The notes below the pieces were generated by a model. That model was given only the letters and a program-made list of their open reading frames with translations, did no database searches and had not been told where the DNA came from. DNA of 25,094 nt from CAMDBL01 sp964498125 (GTDB lineage Bacteria; Pseudomonadota; Alphaproteobacteria; Rhizobiales; Hyphomicrobiaceae), in NCBI GenBank assembly GCA_964498125.1, contig CAZCGE010000111.1, forward strand, positions 1-25,094, in the 5' to 3' direction. Both the position numbers and the translations under genes were made by a program. This document shows positions 15,629 through 23,413 of this stretch, piece by piece. The first letter of the stretch is position 1. Each line of letters opens with the position of its first letter.

Positions 15629-15661
15629 AAGCGCGGGTGGTCCACTCCAGCCCCCGCGCTT
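15629..15661 (+). terminator. GC-rich hairpin downstream of the beta-barrel gene
   Basis: A 9-bp perfect stem (AAGCGCGGG 15629-15637 with CCCGCGCTT 15653-15661) lies 75 bp after the stop. Only a short T run follows, so it is not a canonical intrinsic terminator, but it is the best candidate in the gap. Confidence 0.4.
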
Positions 15662-15816
15662 TAGCGTGCCTGCTCGGTTGACCCCTGCCCTGCTTGATCT
15701 ACCATGTGGCACGTGCCGGATCGTCACGCACAGTGTCCCCGTTGGGGTGTGAGCCCCACGGTGCCGGCCCTGAAAGGCGGCGCTTCCGGCCCAATGTGCC
15801 GCAGCAGGAGCATGCC

Positions 15817-16503
15817 ATGAAGATCGTCGATCTCAGCCGCGAGCTTTATCACCGGACGCCGTCGTACCCTGGCCAACCCCCGATCATTCATGGCGTCTGG
15901 AAAAGCCACGAGGAGGCTTTGCGGGATTCCGGCAACGTGCATGGCAATAGCGTCATGTACTTCTCGATGCCCGACCACGGCGGCACGCACATCGATGCGC
16001 CGCGTCATTTCGGGGCAAATGCGACACCGATCGACGAATACCCATTGGAGAATTGCATCGTCCAGGGCATCTGCCTCGACCTCAGGCACATCAAGCCGAA
16101 GGCGGAGATCACGCCGGCGGATCTAGAGGCCGCCGTCGAGAAAGCCGGTGTCGCCATCCCGAAACGGGGCACGGTGCTGCTGTGCACCGGCCATCATGCC
16201 CGCACGTTTCCGACGCCAGCCTATACCAACGACAATCCGGGTGTGAACGTCGCGGCGACGGAGTGGCTGGCGAAACAGGGCATCGTGCACTTCGGCATCG
16301 ACTCCATGCGGCCCGGCCCCGATGGCGTGGTCAATACGCTGGTGCACAAGGTCTGCCTGGAGCTCGACATCACGCACCTGGAGAGCCTGTGCAATCTCGA
16401 GGCATTGCTCGGCAAGGGCGAATTCCAGTTCATCTGCCTGCCGCTGAAATGGCGCGGTGGTACAGGCTCGCCCGTGCGTGCCGTGGCGGTATTTCCGCAG
16501 TAG
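15817..16503 (+). CDS. Cyclase-family hydrolase (kynurenine formamidase-like)
   Basis: A 228-residue protein of the cyclase family, whose members include metal-dependent kynurenine formamidases and isatin hydrolases. The signature HGGTHIDAPRHF (residues 54-65) supplies the metal-binding residues H54, H58 and D60, and H64 lies nearby. The GIDSMRPG and CLPLKW blocks are also typical. ATG 15817 has AGGAG 6 nt upstream; the longer frame to 15694 has no such support. The GST gene follows after 20 bp, so the two are probably co-transcribed. The substrate is unknown; a formamide, lactam or lactone is likely by family. Confidence 0.9.
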   Translation: MKIVDLSRELYHRTPSYPGQPPIIHGVWKSHEEALRDSGNVHGNSVMYFSMPDHGGTHIDAPRHFGANATPIDEYPLENCIVQGICLDLRHIKPKAEITPADLEAAVEKAGVAIPKRGTVLLCTGHHARTFPTPAYTNDNPGVNVAATEWLAKQGIVHFGIDSMRPGPDGVVNTLVHKVCLELDITHLESLCNLEALLGKGEFQFICLPLKWRGGTGSPVRAVAVFPQ

Positions 16504-16523
16504 GCGCCAGGTCCGCGTGATGG

Positions 16524-17168
16524 ATGTCGTCCATGATGAAACTGATCAGTGCCACGCCGAGTCCCTATGCGCGCAAGGTACGCATCGCACTCGCCGAGAA
16601 GGGCCTGCGGTTCGAACTCGTGACCGAAGTGCCATGGCATGGCACCACATCGACGCCGAAGTACAATCCGCTCGAGAAACTGCCCGTGCTGATCCTCGAT
16701 GACGGCACGACAGTGTACGAGTCGAGCTTCATCCTGCAATGGCTGGAGATGAAGCACCCCCTGCCGCCACTGCTGCCTGCCGATCCTGACGGCGTGCTGG
16801 CGGCGCGACGCCTCGAAGTGCTGTGCGATGGCGTTTGCGACGCGCTGGTGCTGCTGTTCTTCGAGCGCATGCGCGGCGAAGGCCGCCAGAGCGCCGAATG
16901 GATGGCGCGCCAGCGCCGCAAGATCGAAGGCGGTATGCGCGAGATTGCCCGGTTGATCGGGACGCGGCAGTGGGCGGTCGGCGACCACTTCACGCTCGGC
17001 GACATCGCGGCGGGGACTGTGTGCGGTTATGTCAGCCTGCGGTTTCCCGAGTTCCAATGGCGCGGTCAGTACCCCGATCTTGCCGCCTACTGCGATCGCA
17101 TCGAGTCGCGAGCGTCGTTCCGCGCGACAACGCCGGTGGCGCAGAAAATCACCGAGACCGTGGTGTGA
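16524..17168 (+). CDS. Glutathione S-transferase family protein
   Basis: A 214-residue cytoplasmic GST-fold protein. The thioredoxin-like N-terminal domain begins MKLISATPSPYARKVRIALAEKG, with the Ser/Pro glutathione-site region, then EKLPVLILDDGTTVYESSFILQWLE, the cis-Pro and glutathione-binding ES motif. The helical C-terminal domain carries VGDHFTLGDIAAG with the conserved N-capping aspartate. Start codons at 16524, 16533 and 16536 are all possible; the family usually begins at the last of these. It is probably co-transcribed with the cyclase gene and may act on the same catabolic route as an isomerase or conjugating enzyme. Confidence 0.9.
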   Translation: MSSMMKLISATPSPYARKVRIALAEKGLRFELVTEVPWHGTTSTPKYNPLEKLPVLILDDGTTVYESSFILQWLEMKHPLPPLLPADPDGVLAARRLEVLCDGVCDALVLLFFERMRGEGRQSAEWMARQRRKIEGGMREIARLIGTRQWAVGDHFTLGDIAAGTVCGYVSLRFPEFQWRGQYPDLAAYCDRIESRASFRATTPVAQKITETVV

Positions 17169-17181
17169 GCGATAGGCGGTC

Positions 17182-17233
17182 GGGGTCAGACCCTCGTTGA
17201 CTTGCCCGCCTCCGGCGGGACGGGTCTGACCCC
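17182..17233. terminator. Two-level inverted repeat between convergent genes
   Basis: The outer arms GGGGTCAGACCC (17182-17193) and GGGTCTGACCCC (17222-17233) pair completely. The inner stem is CCCGCC/GGCGGG (17205-17219). It sits between the convergent GST and gamma-glutamyltransferase genes, where a bidirectional terminator is expected. The GGGGTCAGACCC arm also resembles dispersed repeats seen in other bacteria, so it may be a repeat used as a terminator. Confidence 0.5.
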
Positions 17234-17236
17234 AAC

Positions 17237-18841
17237 TTAATACCCAGCGGCCCGCCCGTCGCCGCGTGGATCGGCGGCGCCTTCTATGATGCCGGCTTTC
17301 GATCCCTGCCGATGCAGCACCAAGGCGCCGGCGTGGCCCATCACCTCGTCATAGGGTCCGATGACGTCCAGGTCGTGGCCGGCGGCGCGCAGCCGGTCGT
17401 AGACTTCGCCGGCGAAGCGGTTCTCGATGCGCAGGTTCATCACGGCATTGCCCCAGGTGCGGCCGAGCAGCCAACGCGGCGCGCTCACCGCCTGCTGCAA
17501 GTCCTGGCCATGCAGCACGTGGCGCGCGTAGATCGCCGCCTTGGTCTGCGGCTGGCCCTCGCCACCCATCGTACCCCACGGCATGACGCGGCCGTCGTCG
17601 AGCAGCGCGAGCGCCGGCTGGATGGTGTGGAACGGGCGCCGGTGCGGCTCCAGTGCGTTGCGATTGTCCGCATCGAGACTGAAGCTGGTGCCGCGGTTTT
17701 GCCAGAGGATGCCCGAGCCAGGCAGCACCAGACCCGAGCCGAACTCCCAATAGATGCTCTGGATGAAGCTGACGGCGCGGCCCTCGCCATCGATGGCGCC
17801 GAGCCAAACCGTGTCGCCTTTCTCCGCCGCGTGCGGCCAGGGCAGCGCGCGCGCCGGATCGACCTCGCGGGCGAGGCGGTCGAGCACGGCCGGCGCGAGG
17901 AAGCTCGCGGGGTCGACGGTCATGAAGGCCGGATCGGTGACGTGGGTGTCACGCACGATGAAGGCGCGCTTGCTCGCCTCGACCAGCTTGTGCACGAAGT
18001 CGAAGCCCTCGGCATCGCGGCAGCCGAGCCGCTCGAACAGTCCAAGGATCATCATCGAGGCGAGGCCCTGCGTCGGCGGCGGCATGCCGTAGGCTCGGCC
18101 GTGCCGCAACGCCACCGACAGCGGCTCGACGCCGAGCGCTTTGTGCCGCTCCAGATCGGTGAGCCGCAGCGGACTGCCGGCGGCTTCCAGATCCTTGGCC
18201 ATCCGCCGGGCGAGGTCGCCGCGATAGAAGTCATCAAGACCGGCCGTAGTCAGATGATCGAGCGTCGCGGCGAGTTTCGGCAGCGCAAAGGCATCGCCGA
18301 CGCGCGGCGCGGCGCCGCCTGGCAAGAATGTCGGCGCAAAGCCGACAACTGGCTCGAGTTCGGCGCGCTTGGCGCTAGTGTTGCTGGCCTGTGTCCGCGT
18401 CACCGGAAAGCCGTTGCGCGCATAATGCCGGGCGTCGGCCAGCAGGCGCGACAGCGGCATTCTCCCGCCCCACGCCGCGCTGATCTGCAACGCCTTCTGC
18501 CACCCCGAGATGGCGCCGGCGACGGTCAAGGCGGCCAGAGGTCCGCGCGATGGGATCGCCGTGCGGTGACCTCGCTCAGCATAGAAGGCGCGGCCGGCAA
18601 GCCCCGCCGCCGCGCCGCAGGCATCGATGCCGACCGGCGGCTTGCCGCCCTCGCTGACCAGCCAAAAATTGTCGCCGCCGAGGCCGTTCATATGCGGATA
18701 GACAACCGCAATCGTGGCGGCGGCGGCCACCATCGCCTCGATGGCGTTGCCACCTTCGCGCAGCACGGCGAGACCCGCTTCGGCGGCGAGGTGGTTGGAG
18801 GACACGACCATGCCACGGGTGGCGCGCGCGGTTTCAAGCAT
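17237..18841 (-). CDS. ggt: Gamma-glutamyltransferase family protein
   Basis: A 534-residue Ntn-hydrolase precursor that self-cleaves into large and small subunits and hydrolyses or transfers gamma-glutamyl groups. The N-terminal region GMVVSSNHLAAEAGLAVLREGGNAIEA and NGLGGDNFW are GGT hallmarks. The autoprocessing nucleophile is probably T344 (EKGDTVWLGAID), giving a large subunit of 343 and a small one of 191 residues. MGGEGQPQT is the small-subunit glycine motif. Unlike E. coli Ggt, no signal peptide is present, so a cytoplasmic enzyme is predicted; some such homologues act as cephalosporin acylases or on other gamma-glutamyl compounds. The ribosome site is weak. It lies 55 bp downstream of the GMC oxidoreductase gene. 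Confidence 0.92.
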   Translation of the reverse strand: MLETARATRGMVVSSNHLAAEAGLAVLREGGNAIEAMVAAAATIAVVYPHMNGLGGDNFWLVSEGGKPPVGIDACGAAAGLAGRAFYAERGHRTAIPSRGPLAALTVAGAISGWQKALQISAAWGGRMPLSRLLADARHYARNGFPVTRTQASNTSAKRAELEPVVGFAPTFLPGGAAPRVGDAFALPKLAATLDHLTTAGLDDFYRGDLARRMAKDLEAAGSPLRLTDLERHKALGVEPLSVALRHGRAYGMPPPTQGLASMMILGLFERLGCRDAEGFDFVHKLVEASKRAFIVRDTHVTDPAFMTVDPASFLAPAVLDRLAREVDPARALPWPHAAEKGDTVWLGAIDGEGRAVSFIQSIYWEFGSGLVLPGSGILWQNRGTSFSLDADNRNALEPHRRPFHTIQPALALLDDGRVMPWGTMGGEGQPQTKAAIYARHVLHGQDLQQAVSAPRWLLGRTWGNAVMNLRIENRFAGEVYDRLRAAGHDLDVIGPYDEVMGHAGALVLHRQGSKAGIIEGAADPRGDGRAAGY

Positions 18842-18896
18842 GCTGCATCCAGCCTCTCAGTCAAGGATTCTACCGTTGGCACCCTATCGCGCCACG

Positions 18897-20525
18897 TTAC
18901 GCCGCCCGCACCACCGCCATCTTGCGCGCATCCGCCTCGATCATGTCGGCGGCTTTCTCGGCGATCATGATGGTCGGCGCGTTGGTGTTGCCCGAGACCA
19001 CATTCGGCATGATCGAGGCGTCAACCACCCGCAGCCCGGTAAAGCCATGCACGCGCAGGCGCTCGTCGACCACCGCGCGCGGATCGCTGCCCATGCGGCA
19101 GGTGGTGGTCGGATGATAGGCCGTGTTGCCGCGCTGGCGCAGGTATTCGATGATGTCGGCGTCGCTCGAGCATTCCGGACCCGGCTCGTGCTCACCGGAA
19201 ACAAAAGCGGCCATCGCCGGCTGGCGCATGATGCGGCGCACCGCTTTCATGCCTTCGACCATCACATCGCAATCCTTCGCCGAGGTGAGATAGCCGCCGA
19301 AGATCGCCGGCGGGTCCAGCGGATCGGCGGAGCGAATTTCCACCTTGCCACGGCTTTCCGGCCGCAGCAGCAGCACCGGCGTCGTCACGCCTGGAAAAGG
19401 ATGCAACTCGGTGCCGAGCCGATCCGTCGAGAACAGCATGATGTGCACCTGGATGTCTGGCTGCGACAGGCCAGGCTCGGTGCGGATGAAACCGCCGGCG
19501 CAGGCCGCCGCCATGGTCATCATGCCGCGCCGCTGCAGCGCAAAGCGCAGGCCAGTGCCGATCGAACGCGTGAAGCTGCCGACCACGTCGTTGAGCGTGA
19601 TCGGCTGCGTGCAGCGCCACACCGTGCGCGCGGCGTAGTGGTCCTGCATGTCGGCGCCGACACCCGGCATGTCGGCGATCACCTCGATGCCGTGGGTGCG
19701 CAGCAACGCTTCCGGCCCCAGGCCCGACAGCTGCAGCAGTTGCGGCGAATTGAACGAGCCGAGCGACAGGATCACCTCGGCCCTCGCGCGCACGCTGCGC
19801 CGCTCATCGCCCTTCAAATACTCGACGCCCACCGCCCGCCGGCCCTCGAACAGGATGCGGGTGGTCCGCGCGCCGGTTTCCACCTCGAGGTTCGAACGCT
19901 TCATGGCGGGCTTGAGATAGCCCTTGGCCGCCGACCAGCGCATGCCGTCGCGCATGGTCACCTGGTAGTAGCCAAAGCCTTCCTGCTCGCGTCCATTGAA
20001 GTCCGGATTGAGCTTGAAACCGGCTTGCTCGGCGGCGGCCAGATACGCCTCGCAGACGGGATGCTGGTCGCGGGCATTGGCAACGGCCAGTGGCCCGCCC
20101 TTGCCGTGGTAGTCGTCGGCGCCGCGCTCCTGATCCTCCGCCTTGCGGAAATATGGGAGGATGTCGTCATAGCTCCAGCCGGCGTTGCCGAGCTGGCGCC
20201 AGACGTTGTAGTCCTCGGCATGTCCGCGCACATACAGCAGGCCGTTGATCGAACTCGAGCCGCCGAGAACCTTGCCGCGCGGCTGCGGGATCTTGCGGCC
20301 GGCGCAGCCGGGCTCGGGCTCCGTCTCGTAGCGCCAGTTGACTTCGCCATTGCTGAAGTGCCGGCCATAGCCGATCGGGATATGCAGCCAGGGATTGGTG
20401 TCCTGGCCGCCGGCTTCCAGCACCAGAACCCGGTGTTTGCCGCTTTCCGTCAGCCGGTTGGCGAGGACGCAGCCGGCGCTGCCTGCGCCGACGATCACAT
20501 AATCGAACTGTTCCGCATCGGCCAT
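18897..20525 (-). CDS. GMC-family FAD oxidoreductase (choline dehydrogenase-like)
   Basis: A 542-residue FAD-dependent alcohol/choline dehydrogenase-type enzyme. FAD-binding GAGSAG is at 13-18. GMC signature 1 is PRGKVLGGSSSINGLLYVRG, and signature 2 is GSFNSPQLLQLSGLG. The active-site histidine is near 471 in YHPTTTCRMG, and the second catalytic residue is in SGNTNAP (near 513). ATG 20525 is preceded by GGGAGGAGA, a strong ribosome site, and begins the dinucleotide-binding fold. The substrate is an unknown primary alcohol. It leads a likely two-gene operon with gamma-glutamyltransferase. Confidence 0.94.
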   Translation of the reverse strand: MADAEQFDYVIVGAGSAGCVLANRLTESGKHRVLVLEAGGQDTNPWLHIPIGYGRHFSNGEVNWRYETEPEPGCAGRKIPQPRGKVLGGSSSINGLLYVRGHAEDYNVWRQLGNAGWSYDDILPYFRKAEDQERGADDYHGKGGPLAVANARDQHPVCEAYLAAAEQAGFKLNPDFNGREQEGFGYYQVTMRDGMRWSAAKGYLKPAMKRSNLEVETGARTTRILFEGRRAVGVEYLKGDERRSVRARAEVILSLGSFNSPQLLQLSGLGPEALLRTHGIEVIADMPGVGADMQDHYAARTVWRCTQPITLNDVVGSFTRSIGTGLRFALQRRGMMTMAAACAGGFIRTEPGLSQPDIQVHIMLFSTDRLGTELHPFPGVTTPVLLLRPESRGKVEIRSADPLDPPAIFGGYLTSAKDCDVMVEGMKAVRRIMRQPAMAAFVSGEHEPGPECSSDADIIEYLRQRGNTAYHPTTTCRMGSDPRAVVDERLRVHGFTGLRVVDASIMPNVVSGNTNAPTIMIAEKAADMIEADARKMAVVRAA

Positions 20526-20736
20526 CGTCGTTCTCCTCCCGCTGCGGCGGTTCTCGTTGATCCAGACTGGGCGGACAGCCCCGCCGGCAGGACGTCGACC
20601 TTGGGGCCGCGTTGTTCGCGTGGCGACCGCATCCGAGCAGGTGTAGCCCAGCGGCATGAGCGCCATCAAGCCAAAGCAGCGCAGGCGACCACGTCACTGG
20701 CCGAGAGCCAAGGGCGGCCAGCCCGTCCTACCCGAA

Positions 20737-20757
20737 TTTGCAATCGAAACTTGCAAA
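20737..20757. promoter_or_regulatory. Palindromic candidate operator between divergent genes
   Basis: A perfect 7-bp inverted repeat TTTGCAA / TTGCAAA is separated by 7 bp, one to two helical turns in total. It lies 63 bp before the CMD-like gene and 212 bp before the GMC gene, in the shared upstream region. The arrangement is typical of a dimeric repressor site. No regulator gene is in the window. Confidence 0.45.
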
Positions 20758-20819
20758 GTACCAATTGATGGGACAGCAGTGGGGCGGAACCCAACCAAGA
20801 AGGTCAACAGGAGGACGCG

Positions 20820-21389
20820 ATGGGCAATGAAACGCAGGGTCCGCGGCTGGCGCTGCTGACGCTGGATACGATGAACGCGGAGCAGAAGGTGGTGGCCGAG
20901 AAGCTGCTCAACGGGCCGCGCAAGGGCATGAAGGGGCCGTTCAGCGCGCTGCTGCGGCACCCGGAGCTGTGCGACAAGGTGCAGGAGCTGGGCGCTGTGG
21001 TGCGCTTCAAGAATGCCATTCCCCCCGCGTTGAAGGAACTGGCCATCATCATGACCGGGCGGCACTGGACCGCGAGCTACGAGTTCCAGGCGCACCGTCG
21101 CATGGCGTTGGAAGCCGGCCTGTCGGCGGCGATTTGCGATGCGATCGCCGACGGCAAGCGGCCGGCGGGCATGTCCGCGGACGAATCGGCGATCCATGAC
21201 TTCTGCTCCGAGCTGTTGCGCACGGGGCAGGTCAGCGATGGCGCCTTCGAACAGGTGAAGGCGCGCTGGGGCGAAAAGGGCGTGGTCGATCTGTCGACCA
21301 CCGTCGGCTATTATTGCGTTGCCTCGTTCGTGCTGAATGTCAGCCGGCATCCGATGCCAGAGGGCGTGGCGCCGTTGCAGCCGTTGTAG
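20820..21389 (+). CDS. Carboxymuconolactone decarboxylase (CMD)/AhpD-like family protein
   Basis: A 189-residue all-helical protein of the CMD superfamily. The core is KNAIPPALKELAIIMTGRHWTASYEFQAHRRMALEAGLS, in which E88 and H92 match the conserved E-x3-H of the family. The CxxC pair of true AhpD peroxidase partners is absent, so a thiol-peroxidase role is unlikely. Family members include gamma-carboxymuconolactone decarboxylase and many uncharacterised proteins. AGGAGG lies 5 nt upstream of the start. The quinone oxidoreductase follows after 196 bp containing two hairpins. Confidence 0.88.
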   Translation: MGNETQGPRLALLTLDTMNAEQKVVAEKLLNGPRKGMKGPFSALLRHPELCDKVQELGAVVRFKNAIPPALKELAIIMTGRHWTASYEFQAHRRMALEAGLSAAICDAIADGKRPAGMSADESAIHDFCSELLRTGQVSDGAFEQVKARWGEKGVVDLSTTVGYYCVASFVLNVSRHPMPEGVAPLQPL

Positions 21390-21430
21390 GTCGGGTCGAC
21401 CCCGGACACTTGATCCGGGGGAGACCCGAC
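21390..21430 (+). terminator. Strong hairpin immediately after the CMD-like gene
   Basis: Starting one base after the stop codon, GTCGGGTC and CCCCGGA pair with TCCGGGG and GACCCGAC around a 7-nt loop, a 15-bp stem with a small internal loop. No T tract follows, so it may be a repeat or an mRNA-stabilising structure rather than a classical terminator. Confidence 0.45.
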
Positions 21431-21462
21431 AGGAAGATGGAGTGCTTCGCGCGCTATTCTCT

Positions 21463-21500
21463 GTTGGGTCGCGCCGCGCTTCGTGCTTGCTTGACCCAAC
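21463..21500. repeat. GTTGGGTC / GACCCAAC inverted repeat
   Basis: Perfect 8-bp arms at 21463-21470 and 21493-21500 flank a 22-nt loop with GCGCTTCG-type sequence. From memory this is a common dispersed intergenic palindrome in alphaproteobacteria. It lies 85 bp before the quinone oxidoreductase gene. Confidence 0.45.
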
Positions 21501-21585
21501 CTACGCCAGCTGATCCCTCGACAGTGGCGCCGCCCGGAGATAGCGTTCGCCCATACCAGTACAGCAGCATGCAAGGAGGACACCC

Positions 21586-22560
21586 ATGTCCCGTGTCGTC
21601 ATGGCTCGCGAATTCGGCGGCCCCGAAGTCCTGAAGATCGAGGAAACGACGGTCGGCGCTCCAGGCCCAGGCCAAGTCCGTCTCAGGCATACCGCCATCG
21701 GCGTCAATTTCGCCGACATCTCGATGTTGCAAGGCAAGTATCTGATCAAGCCGGCGCTGCCGACCGTGACCGGGCTCGAGGGCGCGGGTGTGATCGAGGC
21801 CTTGGGGCCGGACGTGGCGACGCTGAAGGTCGGCCAGCGCGTGGCCTACGTCAGCCTGCTTGGTGCTTTCGCCGATCAGCGCCTGGCGCCAGCCGAGAAG
21901 CTCTACCCGATTCCGGATGGCGTCGACGACAAGGCGGCGGCCGCCGTGCTGCTGAAAGGCATGACGGCGGACTACCTGCTGCACCAGACCTATCCGTTGA
22001 AGGCCGGCCAGACGACGCTGATTCATGCCGCGGCCGGCGGCGTCGGCACTCTGTTGGCGCAATGGGCCAAGCACATTGGCGCGACGGTGATCGGCACGGT
22101 CGGCTCGGACGCCAAGATGGCACTGGCCAAGGCCAACGGCTGCGATCACGTCATCAACTATGCCAAGGAGGACTTCGCCAAGCGCTGCATGGAGATCACC
22201 GGCGGCAAGGGCATCGAGGTGATCTACGACTCGGTCGGCAAGGACACCTTCGAGGGCAACATGGCGGCTTGCGCGGTACGCGGCTATTTCATCAACTATG
22301 GCGCGGCCTCCGGCATTCCCGGTCCGGTCGATGCCATGCGCATCAATGCCAAGTCGATGTACTTCAACAAATCATCGCTGGTGCACTATCTGACATCGCG
22401 TGCGGAGGGTGAGCGCTTGTCCGGCCGCGTGTTCGATATGCTGAAGAAGGGCGTGCTGCGCCTGGGCGTGGCACACACCTACCCGCTGGCCGACGTGGTC
22501 AGGGCACTGACCGACGTCACCGGCCGCAAGACCACGGGCTCGGTCGTGCTGATCCCGTGA
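21586..22560 (+). CDS. Quinone oxidoreductase / zeta-crystallin-like MDR protein
   Basis: A 324-residue zinc-free medium-chain reductase that would reduce quinones or enones with NADPH. It begins with the GroES-like fold (EFGGPEVLKIEE, GVNFADISMLQGKY, GLEGAGVIEALG) and has the NADPH site AAGGVG at 149-154 (LIHAAAGGVGTLLAQWAK). No zinc-binding cysteines are present in the catalytic position, as expected of the QOR branch. The AAGGAGG ribosome site is strong. It is convergent with the crotonase-like gene. Confidence 0.93.
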   Translation: MSRVVMAREFGGPEVLKIEETTVGAPGPGQVRLRHTAIGVNFADISMLQGKYLIKPALPTVTGLEGAGVIEALGPDVATLKVGQRVAYVSLLGAFADQRLAPAEKLYPIPDGVDDKAAAAVLLKGMTADYLLHQTYPLKAGQTTLIHAAAGGVGTLLAQWAKHIGATVIGTVGSDAKMALAKANGCDHVINYAKEDFAKRCMEITGGKGIEVIYDSVGKDTFEGNMAACAVRGYFINYGAASGIPGPVDAMRINAKSMYFNKSSLVHYLTSRAEGERLSGRVFDMLKKGVLRLGVAHTYPLADVVRALTDVTGRKTTGSVVLIP

Positions 22561-22561
22561 A

Positions 22562-22601
22562 GCGTTATGAGCCGGCCCGCCAGTCTGGCCTGAGTTAACG
22601 C
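22562..22601. terminator. Possible shared terminator of convergent genes
   Basis: GCGTTA (22562-22567) pairs with TAACGC (22596-22601), with an inner GGCC/GGCC stem. It fills the 34-bp gap between the quinone oxidoreductase and crotonase-like genes and overlaps the stop codon of the latter. It is short and lacks T tracts, so the evidence is modest. Confidence 0.3.
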
Positions 22602-23413
22602 CCCTGAAACTTCGGCTTTCGCTTCTCCATGAAGGCGCGGCGGCCTTCGATGTAGTCGGCGGAATTGAAGCAGGCCTCGACCATGCGGTCGAGCTTGGCG
22701 ATGTCGCGCTGGCTCTCCGGCTTCATGATCTCACCCGCCGAAGCCTTGACGGTGGCGATCGTCATCGGCGCGTTCTCGGCGATCATTTGGGTCCACTCGT
22801 CGATCGCCTTGTCGATCTCGCCGGCCGGCACGACGCGGTTGACGAGGCCCATGTCGTAGGCCTCCTGGGCGTTGACCTGGCGGGCGGTATAGAACAGCTC
22901 CATGGCGCGGCTGACGCCGACGATGGCCGACAGCCGGTTGACGCCGGTGTAGCCGTAGCCGAGGCCAAGTCTGGCGGCTGGAATGCCGAATTTGGCATCC
23001 GCGGTGCACACGCGCAGGTCGCAGCACACCGCGACGTTGGCGCCGCCGCCGATGCAGTAGCCCTGGATCTTGGCGATGGTCGGCCGCGGGAATTCGACCA
23101 GCTGCGCGTAGGCGGCGGCGGAGGTTGCGTTGTAGACCTTGACGGCCTCCTCGCTCGCCCGCTCGCTCTCGAACTTGGAGATGTCGGCGCCGGAGACGAA
23201 CGCCTTGCCGCCAGCGCCGCTGATCACCAGCACGCGCAATTGCGGATCGACGGCGAACTCGGCCAGCGCCTTGTGCATGCGCTGCCACATGTCCAAAGAC
23301 ACAGCGTTATGGCGCGCCGGATTGTTGAAGATGATGTGGCCGACCGCACCATCCTTGCGGGTCAGCAGCTTTTCTTCGGCCGGCGTCTCGGACTTGGCAA
23401 TGGCGGCGCTCAT
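22595..23413 (-). CDS. Enoyl-CoA hydratase/isomerase-family (crotonase-fold) protein
   Basis: A 272-residue crotonase-superfamily protein that should bind an acyl-CoA thioester. The oxyanion-hole segments AFVSGADISKF (71-81) and YCIGGGANVAVCCDLRV (119-135) are present. However, the two glutamates of classical enoyl-CoA hydratase (E144 and E164 in rat) align with N126 and A146 (GIPAARLG), so simple hydration is doubtful. ATG 23413 overlaps the stop of the CoA-transferase gene as ATGA and has AGGAAAG upstream. The much longer frame upstream is a shadow of that gene. Isomerase, hydrolase or decarboxylase activity is possible. Confidence 0.9.
   Translation of the reverse strand: MSAAIAKSETPAEEKLLTRKDGAVGHIIFNNPARHNAVSLDMWQRMHKALAEFAVDPQLRVLVISGAGGKAFVSGADISKFESERASEEAVKVYNATSAAAYAQLVEFPRPTIAKIQGYCIGGGANVAVCCDLRVCTADAKFGIPAARLGLGYGYTGVNRLSAIVGVSRAMELFYTARQVNAQEAYDMGLVNRVVPAGEIDKAIDEWTQMIAENAPMTIATVKASAGEIMKPESQRDIAKLDRMVEACFNSADYIEGRRAFMEKRKPKFQGR

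Noticed and set aside
17312..18970. 552-codon plus-strand open frame
   Set aside because: Antisense to gamma-glutamyltransferase, which has all its catalytic motifs.
18714..20768. 684-codon plus-strand open frame, the longest in the window
   Set aside because: Antisense to the GMC oxidoreductase; the product is His/Arg/Ala-rich without recognisable domains.
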